A DNA stretch of 64,000 nucleotides, taken from Nocardia acididurans. GTDB lineage: Bacteria > Actinomycetota > Actinomycetes > Mycobacteriales > Mycobacteriaceae. Position 1 is the stretch's first letter. Every line of letters begins with the position of its first letter. A program made the position numbers and the translations under genes. The notes below the pieces were generated by a model that ran no database searches, was not told where the DNA came from, and saw nothing but the letters and a program-made list of their open reading frames with translations. Shown here in pieces: positions 9,301-16,279 of this stretch. The DNA lies in contig NZ_JAERRJ010000010.1 in assembly GCF_016741815.1 (NCBI RefSeq), positions 124,001-188,000 of the forward strand, read 5' to 3'.

Positions 9301-9681
9301 CAGCAGGTGGTCGGCTCCGACGCGCCGGTGCTGCTGGATTGGGCTGTGGGACTGCAGGTTCCGTGCCAGCGGCCCTACGAGCACCACGACGGCATCGCGG
9401 AGACGCCGCAGTGGCGCATCCTGCCCGATCGGGGTGGCGCCAAGGACACCAACCTGTGGCAGAACCACGACAGCGGCGGCCCGCTGGGCTGGAGTTCGCT
9501 GCTGCTGCGCCCGCAGACCGTGGCCACCTACCTGGACAAGTCCTGGCGCACCGACTGGGGCGAGCTGCAGCGGTTCAGCCGCATCGACGATTCGGCGGCG
9601 GTGGCGCGGCCGCAGGTGACCGTCGAAACCCGCTCCGGCATGTGGACGCCCGGCCCGATCGACGTACTCGGCTGGCGCTGA
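6367..9681 (+). CDS. emb: Arabinosyltransferase of the EmbA/B/C family
   Basis: Large inner-membrane GT-C enzyme (GT53) of 1104 residues that uses decaprenyl-phospho-arabinose to build the arabinan of arabinogalactan or lipoarabinomannan; it belongs to the ethambutol target family. One N-terminal helix comes first (about residues 29-48), then a large extracellular loop. The GT-C acidic motif follows at TTADDGYLFGMG (Asp290-Asp291), then a block of about ten helices to residue 720. The C-terminal extracellular part is carbohydrate-binding-like and ends QVTVETRSGMWTPGPID. GTG 6367 follows TAATAT (6353-6358) by 8 nt, so it is probably leaderless. It stands alone, unlike the mycobacterial embCAB cluster; which of EmbA, B or C it matches best cannot be decided by eye. 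Confidence 0.93.
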   Translation: MTDVLERAESDSAGSAEPDPARPQTGGWERPLALIAGLVAVLAAVAIPFLPVRMDATTLAWPQGNSTQSIEAPLVSYAPLSFDATIPCAAVAQLGAQGGTLVATTPNGAPDRWRYGFLAWVQPASTADDGTVNPARFEAVLRDQTLISVPVADLGADCAFTVHAGMTETTATLTGTTLGATTVAPVRLDGDHRPQLVGIYSDLAVSDGAQVTAQVDSRFSSTPALLKRIAIWTALAGTVIALVALYRLDRRDGRRTRPFLPRRWWRLQPVDGVVLGTLVLWHFIGATTADDGYLFGMGRASIPSGYMANYFAYFGVPENPVGLYHSLFGYLALISPASPWVRLPALLAGLLSWFVISREVIPRLGVRISRNRVAVWTGGLGFLAVWLPYNNGLRPEAAVAISVLLTWVSVERAIATRRLLPYAVAILIGAFACTAGPSGLICVAPLLAGIRPVWRIVDARARELSRPVAPDAGFATVLRARLGSYLALLAPLGAAGTVVLVAAFGDQTMAAMLEMQRVHEIVGPNVKWYNEYLRYQYLFMPTIDGSVARRFGMFVFWLGLIVCALVLLRRGGRIPFTAAGPVRRLLGSSVGVILLMMTTPTKWTHHNGVYAGLAGSVAVVTAVAVGPRVLRSPRNRALFAAVVAFLLAMTFSTMNGWWYVSNWGIPWNDKPVVLAGTGVNKLFLVLALLLLALAGWFHVRAPEPGTPHRISGRGRRLMAIPPLTLVAAFMVLFEVGSLAKGAVSQYPGFSLAKSNVNAVLGKPCGIANDVLVESDPNAGMLAPLTGDAFSAFAGESTGFVPGGVAPDLKADDEVDTSAIVTALNSAERDESAGTTTAALPFGLNPATTPVLGSYGTSESVANLTTGWYRLPAAGERTGIIAVTAAGRIRSVDASGVVTPGQSVEIEYGTADSTGGVQPLGSVAPIDIGPAPTWRNLRVPFTDIPAEATVIRLVASDREQNPKQWVALTPPRVPQTRTLQQVVGSDAPVLLDWAVGLQVPCQRPYEHHDGIAETPQWRILPDRGGAKDTNLWQNHDSGGPLGWSSLLLRPQTVATYLDKSWRTDWGELQRFSRIDDSAAVARPQVTVETRSGMWTPGPIDVLGWR

Positions 9682-9688
9682 CAGTGGT

Positions 9689-9720
9689 CCGCACCCGTTT
9701 CGACGCTGAAGCGGGTGCGG
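9689..9720. terminator. Bidirectional hairpin between emb and the VOC gene
   Basis: CCGCACCCG (9689-9697) pairs with CGGGTGCGG (9712-9720). The stem continues inward through TTTC/GAAG to a 6-nt loop, giving about 13 pairs with one G-T. It lies 7 nt after the emb stop and between convergent genes. Confidence 0.8.
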
Positions 9721-9731
9721 AGGCGGTGGGA

Positions 9732-10202
9732 TTACCCGGCGCCGCCCTGCATGTCGGCCATGCGCTTGTCCATTTCCTCCGGGGTGACGTCTTCGACGTG
9801 GGTGGACACCGACCAGCGGTGACCCCACGGATCCTCGAAGACGCCGACCCGGTCGCCGTAGAACTGGGTGGCCGGGGCCTGGAGTTCCTTGGCTCCGGCG
9901 GTCAGCGCCGCGGCGAACGCGGCATCGCAGTCGTCGACGTAGGCGTAGAGGTTGACCGGGGTGCCGCCGACCGCCTTGGGGTCGAGGAAGCCCATCTCGG
10001 GCGCGGGGTCGCCGAGCATGATGACGGAGTCACGGAACTGCAGCTCGGCGTGCGCGACCTTGCCGTCGGGTCCGGGCATGCGGAAGCGCTCGGCCGCGCC
10101 GAAGACGTGCTTGTAGAAGTCGATGGCCTGGGCCGCGCCGTCCACGGCGAGCGCCGGACAGACGGCGGGGTAGCCCTCGGGAATGGGATTGACATCGGAC
10201 AT
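9732..10202 (-). CDS. VOC-superfamily protein, PhnB/glyoxalase-like
   Basis: Small cytoplasmic protein of 156 residues with the paired beta-alpha-beta-beta-beta modules of the VOC fold: ALAVDGAAQAIDFYKHVFGA, AHAELQFRDSVIMLGDP, VNLYAYVDDCDAAF, and GDRVGVFEDPWGHRWSVSTH, the last being the PhnB-like closing motif FEDPWGHRW. Members include metalloenzymes and antibiotic-binding proteins; the substrate cannot be predicted. ATG 10202 is preceded by GGAGG. It has its own transcription unit and a strong hairpin downstream. Confidence 0.82.
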   Translation of the reverse strand: MSDVNPIPEGYPAVCPALAVDGAAQAIDFYKHVFGAAERFRMPGPDGKVAHAELQFRDSVIMLGDPAPEMGFLDPKAVGGTPVNLYAYVDDCDAAFAAALTAGAKELQAPATQFYGDRVGVFEDPWGHRWSVSTHVEDVTPEEMDKRMADMQGGAG

Positions 10203-10280
10203 GGTGGACCTCCGATTCGAATGTGTCGGACGTCTCGAAACCTACGCCTGGGGTCCGACAAAAGAATCGGGAGTTCAGCC

Positions 10281-11003
10281 CTATGAACCGGTTGCGGCCC
10301 GCAATTGCTTCACCTGTTCGGCGGTGATGTCGCCGAGTTTCTGCGGGTCGGGTTCCGACGCACCGGACATGGCGATCTGTACGACCGTCGATCCGACAAC
10401 GGTCAGGCTCACGGCGGTGTAGAGGGTGAATCCCTGACTCGACGTGTGCACCCGGAAAGCGGTCGAGGCGTCCCCGGCCTTCGGAATTTCCAAACCGCCC
10501 AGCCGGAATTCCACGGTGATATTGTCGGCGTCCTTACCGGAATATGCCGCGCACCCCTGCAACAGCGATTGCACCAGCGAAAAAGCCTGTGCCGAACCAC
10601 CGTTCGCATACGAGGCGGCATCGATATCGATACTCGCGAAATCCGTCCCGCTGAACTGCGCGATGGCCTGCGCGCGGGCGCCGGGGGCCTGCTCGGCCAC
10701 GGGGGACAGCACCTTCGCGCACTGCGACGGGTCGGTGGCGGTGCCCGCCCCGGTGACCGTGCCCGGCGGCGGGTCGTTCAGCGCCGTGTAGCCGGTCAGC
10801 ACCGTCTCGTCCAGCAGGCTGTTGCGCAGCGTCACATCATCCAGCGCCGGGGCGTTCGACGCCGTCGGCGGCTGCACGGTCGGCAGCAGCGACGGCAGCG
10901 GATCGGTGGAATCGCCGGAGCCGCACGCCGATACGGCCACCGCCAGGACGGCGGCGAGCGTCGCGAGCGCGGTGCGGCCGGTGCCGGATTCGATCAGTGC
11001 CAC
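10281..11003 (-). CDS. Sensor-domain-like lipoprotein
   Basis: A 240-residue lipoprotein. The signal TALATLAAVLAVAVSAC gives lipidation at the Cys of VSAC. The exported part has two spaced cysteines (SQCAKVLSP and LLQGCAAY) and alternating strand/helix segments with ASYANGGSAQAF. This recalls the PknH-like extracellular sensor domain found in many mycobacterial and nocardial lipoproteins; that assignment is tentative. The start is probably GTG 11003, because TACAGT lies exactly 7 nt upstream and there is no ribosome-binding site; GTG 11012 is the other in-frame choice. The next minus-strand gene lies 47 nt upstream. Confidence 0.62.
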   Translation of the reverse strand: MALIESGTGRTALATLAAVLAVAVSACGSGDSTDPLPSLLPTVQPPTASNAPALDDVTLRNSLLDETVLTGYTALNDPPPGTVTGAGTATDPSQCAKVLSPVAEQAPGARAQAIAQFSGTDFASIDIDAASYANGGSAQAFSLVQSLLQGCAAYSGKDADNITVEFRLGGLEIPKAGDASTAFRVHTSSQGFTLYTAVSLTVVGSTVVQIAMSGASEPDPQKLGDITAEQVKQLRAATGS

Positions 11004-11050
11004 GTCAGGCACTGTAGTTCAGGACTGCGACGGTTCCGGGACGCGGCAGC

Positions 11051-12055
11051 TCACGCACCCCACTGCACCTGGGTGCGCAGGGTCTGGCGCAGCGTCACCG
11101 CACTGTTGGGATCCCGGTAGGTCTGATTGCCGCCGACCTCCACCGAACCCGAAACCGGTAGCGGCAGGCCGAGATCCACGGTGATATCGCCCGCCCCGTG
11201 CATGAGGTAGTCGACGATCTCCAGTTGCCCCGCCTGATTGGGCAGTTGCCACACCGTGGTTTTCGGCGTCTGCACCACATTCAGGCGGATGGTCAGCAGG
11301 CTGCCCTCGCGGTGCGTGAGCGTCGCGGTGGTCACCTGGTCCAGCGGCACACTGCCCGAGACCTGCTGGCGCACCGTCCATACCGCGCCCACCCCGACGG
11401 GTTCGTCCGGGAACGTGATGGACTGGTACACCGCCTGATAGAACGCCTGCTCCAGTGCGGCCCGCGCGGCATCGGAGGTGGCGGGCTTGGGCGCGAGCCG
11501 CAGCGCGGTGATGGCCCCGAGCTCGCTGATGTCGAATCCGGCCCGCGATCCGTCGGCCGGCAGCAGCGCCTTGGCCAGCGCCGGATCCGGGGAGGTCACG
11601 GTGCCGAGGGTCAGCTCGATGTCGTCGTCACCGGCCTGGGCGGTGAGCGGAATGGTGATGGCGGGCGGCGAGAAGTCGCGCACCGCCTGCGCGTTGATCT
11701 GCTGCTCGATGTGATGGTCGGTGCGCAGCGTCACCTGCTGGGTGACGCCGGGCGCGACCTCGGGCCGTAACGCCGCACGCGGTTCCGCGCCGTACTCCAG
11801 CACCGTGGTGGTGACCGCGGAGATGGGTACGGTGACCTCTCTGCCGATCCCGACGAGGGGATCCGCGCCGTCGCCTTCGACGGTCGTCTCCGAACCGTCG
11901 CTGCACCCGGTGCCGAAGGCGGACAGGGCGAGGGCCATCATGACGAGCAGGACACTGGATCTCGCGCCGCGCGCACCGGGGCGCGGTCGACCGGAGGAAC
12001 CGGTACAGCGTGCGGTGGCGTTCGCCGAGCTGGGGGATGAAGACAACACCGTCAC
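11051..12055 (-). CDS. Uncharacterised lipoprotein (334 residues)
   Basis: Exported protein of unknown function. A basic N-terminus with twin arginines (GARGARSS) is followed by a hydrophobic core VLLVMMALALSAFGTGC with lipidation Cys. The mature part is rich in beta strands (EVTVPISAVTTTVLEYG, QQVTLRTDHHIEQQINAQAV, SGSVEVGGNQTYRDP) and has one further acidic region but no catalytic motif I recognise. GTG 12055 follows TAACCT (12063-12068) by 7 nt, so it is probably leaderless. It is divergent from lspA, the prolipoprotein signal peptidase, across 75 bp; that may be coincidence, although this product is itself an LspA substrate. Confidence 0.65.
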   Translation of the reverse strand: MTVLSSSPSSANATARCTGSSGRPRPGARGARSSVLLVMMALALSAFGTGCSDGSETTVEGDGADPLVGIGREVTVPISAVTTTVLEYGAEPRAALRPEVAPGVTQQVTLRTDHHIEQQINAQAVRDFSPPAITIPLTAQAGDDDIELTLGTVTSPDPALAKALLPADGSRAGFDISELGAITALRLAPKPATSDAARAALEQAFYQAVYQSITFPDEPVGVGAVWTVRQQVSGSVPLDQVTTATLTHREGSLLTIRLNVVQTPKTTVWQLPNQAGQLEIVDYLMHGAGDITVDLGLPLPVSGSVEVGGNQTYRDPNSAVTLRQTLRTQVQWGA

Positions 12056-12130
12056 GTCGAACAGGTTACGGCCCGATCCTGATAATCAGCTGGGATGCGT
12101 GCATGTGCGGATCCGGATTTCGGATAGGGA

Positions 12131-12775
12131 ATGATGTCAGGGGTGAGTACCGACCGGCCGAGCGAATCCGGCGCAGACGAACCAGCCGAGCAGGCGCCCG
12201 CCGAGGCGGTGGCGCAGCCCGTCGAGGAGACGGGGCGGCAGCCGCGTCGCCTGCGCACCGTGTTGATCATCGCCGCGGTGCTGTTCGCGCTGGACCTGCT
12301 GATCAAGTGCATCGTGGTCGCGACCATCGAGCCGGGGAAGCCGATCTATCTGATCGGTGACTTCGTGCGGTTGAGCCTGGTGCGCAATCCGGGTGCCGCC
12401 TTCTCCATGGCCACCGGCATGACCTGGCTGCTGACCCTGATCGCCACGGCCGTGGTGATCGGCGTCATCCGGATCGGCCGCACGCTGCGGTCGCTGCCGT
12501 GGGCCGTCGGTCTGGGCATGGTGCTCGGCGGTGCACTGGGCAATCTGGTCGACCGGTTGTTCCGCGCGCCGGGACCGCTGCAGGGCCATGTGGTCGACTA
12601 CATGGCCGTCGGCTGGTGGCCGGTCTTCAATGTCGCCGATTCGGCGATCGTGTGCGGCGCGATCCTGCTGGTGGCGCTGACCGTGTTCGGGTTCGAACCC
12701 GATGGCACGCGCGCCGGTGACCAGAAGCAGGAGCGGGACGCCGCGGACGAGGATGCGGAGGGGAAGGCAGCATGA
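12131..12775 (+). CDS. lspA: Lipoprotein signal peptidase II
   Basis: Cleaves the signal peptide of diacylglyceryl-prolipoproteins in the inner membrane. The 214-residue protein has an unusually long acidic cytoplasmic N-terminus of about 45 residues. Four membrane helices follow with the family motifs VRNPGAAFS, GGALGNLVDRLF (first catalytic Asp) and FNVADSAI (second catalytic Asp). A charged tail, KQERDAADEDAEGK, ends the protein. Candidate starts are ATG 12131, ATG 12134 and GTG 12143; none has a clear ribosome-binding site, so the exact N-terminus is uncertain. It overlaps the next gene by ATGA, as in the mycobacterial lspA-pseudouridine synthase pair. Confidence 0.95.
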   Translation: MMSGVSTDRPSESGADEPAEQAPAEAVAQPVEETGRQPRRLRTVLIIAAVLFALDLLIKCIVVATIEPGKPIYLIGDFVRLSLVRNPGAAFSMATGMTWLLTLIATAVVIGVIRIGRTLRSLPWAVGLGMVLGGALGNLVDRLFRAPGPLQGHVVDYMAVGWWPVFNVADSAIVCGAILLVALTVFGFEPDGTRAGDQKQERDAADEDAEGKAA

Positions 12776-13698
12776 GGGAAACGCGCAGTATGCCGGTGCC
12801 GGACGGGCTCGACGGGATGCGGGTGGACGCCGGATTGTCACGGCTGCTGGGGCTTTCGCGGACCGCGGTCGCGGCCATGGCCGAGGACGGCTCGGTGCAG
12901 CTGGACGGCATCGCCGCCGGCAAGTCGGATCGGCTCAGCGCTGGATCCTGGCTGGAGGTCGAATTCCCGGAGCCCAAGCGCGAACTCACCGTCGAGGCGA
13001 CCCCGGTGGACGGGATGAAGATCCTCTACGCCGATGACGACATCGTGGCCGTGGACAAGCCGGTCGGGGTGGCCGCGCATACGGGGGTGGGCTGGACCGG
13101 GCCGACGGTGGTGGGCGGGCTGGCCGCCATGGGCTACCGCATCTCCACCTCCGGTGCGCACGAGCGTCAGGGCATCGTGCACCGCCTGGATGTCGGCACC
13201 TCCGGCGTCATGGTGGTGGCGCAGTCCGAGCACGCGTACACCATGCTCAAGCGCGCGTTCAAGCAGCGCACCGTGGACAAGCGGTATCACGCGCTGGTGC
13301 AGGGACATCCGGATCCGAGCAGCGGCACCATCGACGCGCCGATCGGCCGGGCGCGCGGCAACGACTGGAAGTTCGCGGTGACGGCGGACGGTCGTCCGTC
13401 GGTCACGCACTACGACACCATCGAGGCGTTCCAGTCGGCGAGCCTGCTCGACATCCACCTGGAAACCGGTCGCACACACCAGATTCGGGTGCACTTCTCC
13501 GCGATCCGGCATCCCTGCTGCGGTGACCTGACCTACGGCGCGGATCCGCGCCTGGCCGAACGCCTCGGCCTGGAGCGGCAGTGGCTGCACGCGCGTCAGC
13601 TGGGCTTCAACCATCCCGCGGACGGCCGCTGGGTGGAGATCACCAGCGAGTACCCGGCGGATCTGGAGCACGCCCTCGACGTGCTGCGCGCGCACTGA
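12772..13698 (+). CDS. rluD: RluD-type 23S rRNA pseudouridine synthase
   Basis: Isomerises specific uridines of large-subunit rRNA. The 308-residue protein has an N-terminal S4 RNA-binding domain (MRVDAGLSRLLGLSRTAVAAMAEDG). The RluA-family catalytic core follows with GIVHRLDVGTSGVMVVA, whose HRLD carries the catalytic Asp. Later come KRYHALVQG and GRTHQIRVHFSAIRHP, both standard for the family. The start codon overlaps the lspA stop (ATGA), so the two are translationally coupled. Target uridines are presumed to be those of E. coli RluD (1911, 1915, 1917), which is inference. Confidence 0.9.
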   Translation: MRETRSMPVPDGLDGMRVDAGLSRLLGLSRTAVAAMAEDGSVQLDGIAAGKSDRLSAGSWLEVEFPEPKRELTVEATPVDGMKILYADDDIVAVDKPVGVAAHTGVGWTGPTVVGGLAAMGYRISTSGAHERQGIVHRLDVGTSGVMVVAQSEHAYTMLKRAFKQRTVDKRYHALVQGHPDPSSGTIDAPIGRARGNDWKFAVTADGRPSVTHYDTIEAFQSASLLDIHLETGRTHQIRVHFSAIRHPCCGDLTYGADPRLAERLGLERQWLHARQLGFNHPADGRWVEITSEYPADLEHALDVLRAH

Positions 13699-13708
13699 CG
13701 GGCCGTCG

Positions 13709-14377
13709 TTGAACCTCCGATCGGCAACCGTGCGCCGGGCCGGGATCGCCGCTGCCGCAGTACTTCTCGCGGTTGTGATCGTGGTGCTCGGCTGGGCTTT
13801 CCCGCCCCGCGCGGCGGTGATCGGCACCGACCGTCTCGGCCCGGAGAACGGCGAGTCGGTGGCCGAGTACCTGGCCTTCGCACAGGAGTCCCTGCGCGGT
13901 GCCGACACCGGCGCGCACTGGGCGCTGATGTCGTTGCGCACCGGCATCGCCGCCGCGCAGATCCCCGAATACAGTGGCGGCCTGCGTATTTCGCGGGCGA
14001 TCTATCATGTGGCCCTGGACCGGGTGGCCACGCAGGTGATCGGGATCTCGCTCCCGTCCACGCCGTCGGCGGCGCTCGCCTCGGAAACCGCTGCGGCGGA
14101 ACTGATCGCGGCCACCCCCGCGTTCACCGAACGCGCCACCCGCACCAATGCGGTCGTCTCGGCCCGGCTGCGGTCGGGTTGCGCATGTCTGGTCGGCCTG
14201 GTTCTGCACGGCACGCTGCCCGAGCTGCGCGCGCTGGCCGCGCTGCCCGGCGTCCGGGCTGTCGAGGCGCTGCCCGCGGATGCGCCCGCGGCGGTATTCG
14301 CCGTCTCCCCACTGCTTCCCGAGCACGGGGAGTACGTGAAGCCGGGACCGGACGACGGGCCGGTGCCCGACAACTGA
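13709..14377 (+). CDS. Membrane-anchored protein of unknown function
   Basis: A 222-residue protein with a short basic N-terminus, one membrane helix (AGIAAAAVLLAVVIVVLGWAF) and an extracellular domain of about 180 residues. I recognise no family. Visible pieces are ESVAEYLAFAQESLRGADTG, HWALMSLRTGI, a Cys pair (RSGCACLVGLVLHG) and a Pro/Asp-rich end. It begins 10 nt after the pseudouridine synthase stop, so it is probably the third gene of the lspA operon. The annotated TTG 13709 could be replaced by GTG 13730, which would start right before the helix. Confidence 0.6.
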   Translation: MNLRSATVRRAGIAAAAVLLAVVIVVLGWAFPPRAAVIGTDRLGPENGESVAEYLAFAQESLRGADTGAHWALMSLRTGIAAAQIPEYSGGLRISRAIYHVALDRVATQVIGISLPSTPSAALASETAAAELIAATPAFTERATRTNAVVSARLRSGCACLVGLVLHGTLPELRALAALPGVRAVEALPADAPAAVFAVSPLLPEHGEYVKPGPDDGPVPDN

Positions 14378-14418
14378 TCGAGTGGGGTTGCGCCGGTGCG
14401 TCATGGAGGCGCACGCTG

Positions 14419-14982
14419 ATGCTGTCTCAGTCAGTCGGCTACCCGCGATTCGGGGGTCCCATGTTCACCGAACTCACCACACGCCCGCCCGGGGTGGTCC
14501 GCACGACCACCCCCGAGGGGCTGAACGATGAATACTCCCTGCACATCTCGGCTCCGCCGGAGCGGCTGTGGGATCTCGTCTCCGATATCACCGGCATGGG
14601 CCGCTGGAGCCCGGAGAATCGGGGCGCGCGCTGGCTGACGGGTCCCGGTGCGCCGATCGTCGGCGCGTGGTTCCTGGGCGTCAATCGCATCGGCCCGGTG
14701 GTGTGGGCGACCCCGTGCCGGGTGACGGTGGTCGAGCCGGGCCGGCATTTCGAGTTCCGGGTGTATGTGATCGGTACTCGCTGGGGATACCGGCTGCAGC
14801 CCTCCGGAGGCGGCACGCTGGTCACCGAGTACCGCCAATGGCTCAGTGGGGCACCGCTGCTCGCGCTCCTGAAGGTGTCCGGACCGCTCGGGAAGCCGCG
14901 GGACAATCTGGCCCTGCACGGGCTGAAGCGATCACTGCATCGGCTGCGGCGGATCGCCGAGGCTCGTGAGGTCGACCGGTAG
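14419..14982 (+). CDS. SRPBCC (polyketide cyclase/START-like) protein
   Basis: Helix-grip fold protein of about 187 residues, expected to bind a hydrophobic ligand or act on it. The family opening is YSLHISAPPERLWDLVSDIT followed by GRWSPENRG; later strands include FEFRVYVIGTRWGYRLQPSG and TLVTEYRQW. ATG 14419 has GGAGG 9 nt upstream; ATG 14461 is an alternative that would still keep the whole domain. No ligand can be inferred. It is the last plus-strand gene before a convergent PPOX gene. Confidence 0.78.
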   Translation: MLSQSVGYPRFGGPMFTELTTRPPGVVRTTTPEGLNDEYSLHISAPPERLWDLVSDITGMGRWSPENRGARWLTGPGAPIVGAWFLGVNRIGPVVWATPCRVTVVEPGRHFEFRVYVIGTRWGYRLQPSGGGTLVTEYRQWLSGAPLLALLKVSGPLGKPRDNLALHGLKRSLHRLRRIAEAREVDR

Positions 14983-15019
14983 CAGATTGTGCTCGCGGGG
15001 CGCGGTGTCGTCCGGCGCG

Positions 15020-15538
15020 CTAGGCGAAACGCCAGCGGGTCGCGCCGTGCGGTTCGGTCAGGGCGACGCCGACGGCGGTGTGGATGGTGAAGCGGTAGAG
15101 GTCCCACGGTCCGGGCCCGGCGCTCTGCGCGCTGTAGGGGGCGGTGACGGAGTCGCCGTCTCGGGTTGCGGGCCAGCCGAATTGCCGATACAGCGCGGTG
15201 ACACGGTCGATTTCGGCGTGGTCGACGGTGCGGTGCGCGTGCCCCTCGAAGACCAGGTCCACCTCCGGGAACCGGAACGACAGCGCGCAGGCCGGGTTGG
15301 CGATCACGTTGCGGGACTTGCGGGTTCCCGGTCCGCTGGTGAAGTACAGGTAGCCGCCGTCGGCCATGGCTCCGATGCCGGTGGAGTGCGGTTGCCCGCC
15401 GGGGCCGACGGTGGCCAGGAAGCTCGGTGTCTCGGCCTGGGCGATACCGGTTTCCACGGCCTTGGCGGCGGTGCTCCAGGGCAGTGCGGCGTCGCCGTAG
15501 ATGTTCAGGTCTTTCGCGTCGATCGGTTCGGGCAGCAT
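15020..15538 (-). CDS. PPOX-class flavin/F420-binding split-barrel protein
   Basis: A 172-residue protein of the pyridoxamine-5'-phosphate-oxidase-like fold. Typical strands are ETPSFLATVGPGGQPHSTGI (first barrel strands), GGYLYFTSGPGTRKSRNVIAN with the phosphate-contacting T-RKSRN, and VDLVFEGHAHRTVD. Members bind FMN or F420 and reduce varied substrates; actinobacteria carry many. ATG 15538 has a strong GAGGAGG. It follows the hxlR gene with a 73-nt gap in the same direction, so the two may be one unit under HxlR control. Confidence 0.8.
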   Translation of the reverse strand: MLPEPIDAKDLNIYGDAALPWSTAAKAVETGIAQAETPSFLATVGPGGQPHSTGIGAMADGGYLYFTSGPGTRKSRNVIANPACALSFRFPEVDLVFEGHAHRTVDHAEIDRVTALYRQFGWPATRDGDSVTAPYSAQSAGPGPWDLYRFTIHTAVGVALTEPHGATRWRFA

Positions 15539-15611
15539 CGGTCCTCCTCGGATCGGTATGTCAGCGGTGATACCTGTCGAGACGGTGTGCGGCGGTGGAA
15601 CTCATCGGCGC

Positions 15612-16187
15612 TCAGCGCGCGGTGGCGGGCTCGGGGAGGGGCCGGGTCCCGGTGGCCACCTCGATGGCGGTGGCCAGGTCGAGCTGGAATTCGAGGTCGG
15701 GGGCGGTGGCGGGGCCGTCGTAGTGGGTGATGCCGGTGTCGTCCACGACGTAGTGCAGCACGGTGTCGCCGATGTGGACGGTGGCGGTGCCCGCGGGCAG
15801 TACCTGGGCGACGGCGCGGCCCAGGGGCAGGGCGAACCAGTGCGCGCGGACGGCGTCGGTGGCGCGGCGTTCGCCGAGCAGCGGGGTGCCCCAGGTGGAG
15901 AGGGCGTCGAGGACCGGGCGCAGGGTCAGGCCGGTCTCGGTGAGTTCGTAGACGGCGGTGGCGGCGCGGGTGCCGGTGCGGCCGCGGGTCAGGATGCCTT
16001 CGCGTTCCAGGTCTTTGAGCCGGGCGGCGAGCATATCGGTGCTGATGCCGGGCAGGTCGGCGAACAGGTCGCTGTATCGGCGTGGGCCCGAACACAATTC
16101 GCGCACCACCAGCAGGCTCCACCGGTCGCCGACGAGGTCGAGGGCCCGGCTGACGGCGCAGTAGTGGTCGTAGCTCCGACGTGGCAT
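15612..16187 (-). CDS. HxlR-family transcriptional regulator
   Basis: A 191-residue winged-helix regulator. The HxlR signature is near the start: CAVSRALDLVGDRWSLLVVRELCSGPRRYSD in outline, then GISTDMLAARLKDLEREGIL and YELTETGLTLRPVL. The extension after about residue 100 (HIGDTVLHYVVDDTGITHYDG) is longer than in minimal HxlR proteins and may hold a ligand. ATG 16187 follows TACAGT (16194-16199) by 6 nt, so it is probably leaderless. Two perfect inverted repeats separate it from alaA, and it presumably binds them. Confidence 0.88.
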   Translation of the reverse strand: MPRRSYDHYCAVSRALDLVGDRWSLLVVRELCSGPRRYSDLFADLPGISTDMLAARLKDLEREGILTRGRTGTRAATAVYELTETGLTLRPVLDALSTWGTPLLGERRATDAVRAHWFALPLGRAVAQVLPAGTATVHIGDTVLHYVVDDTGITHYDGPATAPDLEFQLDLATAIEVATGTRPLPEPATAR

Positions 16188-16207
16188 GATCCCACTGTAA
16201 CGAATCG

Positions 16208-16222
16208 CTTGGAAATTCCAAG
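16208..16222. promoter_or_regulatory. First HxlR-type operator, CTTGGAA-A-TTCCAAG
   Basis: Perfect 15-bp inverted repeat between the divergent hxlR and alaA genes. It lies just upstream of the hxlR -10 (16194-16199). Its centre is 21 bp, two helical turns, from the next operator. Confidence 0.75.
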
Positions 16223-16227
16223 TGCAA

Positions 16228-16244
16228 ACTTGGAAAATCCAAGT
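16228..16244. promoter_or_regulatory. Second HxlR-type operator, ACTTGGA-AAA-TCCAAGT
   Basis: Perfect 17-bp inverted repeat sharing the CTTGGA/TCCAAG half-sites of the first operator. It sits on the alaA side, 35 nt before the chosen alaA start. Confidence 0.75.
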
Positions 16245-16279
16245 AGAGTGTGCGGCAACCGGAACGAGAAGGGATGGCC

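Noticed and set aside
7393..9828. Open frame of about 811 codons antisense to emb
   Set aside because: Shadow of the emb gene with Arg/His/Gln-rich low-complexity translation and no family features.
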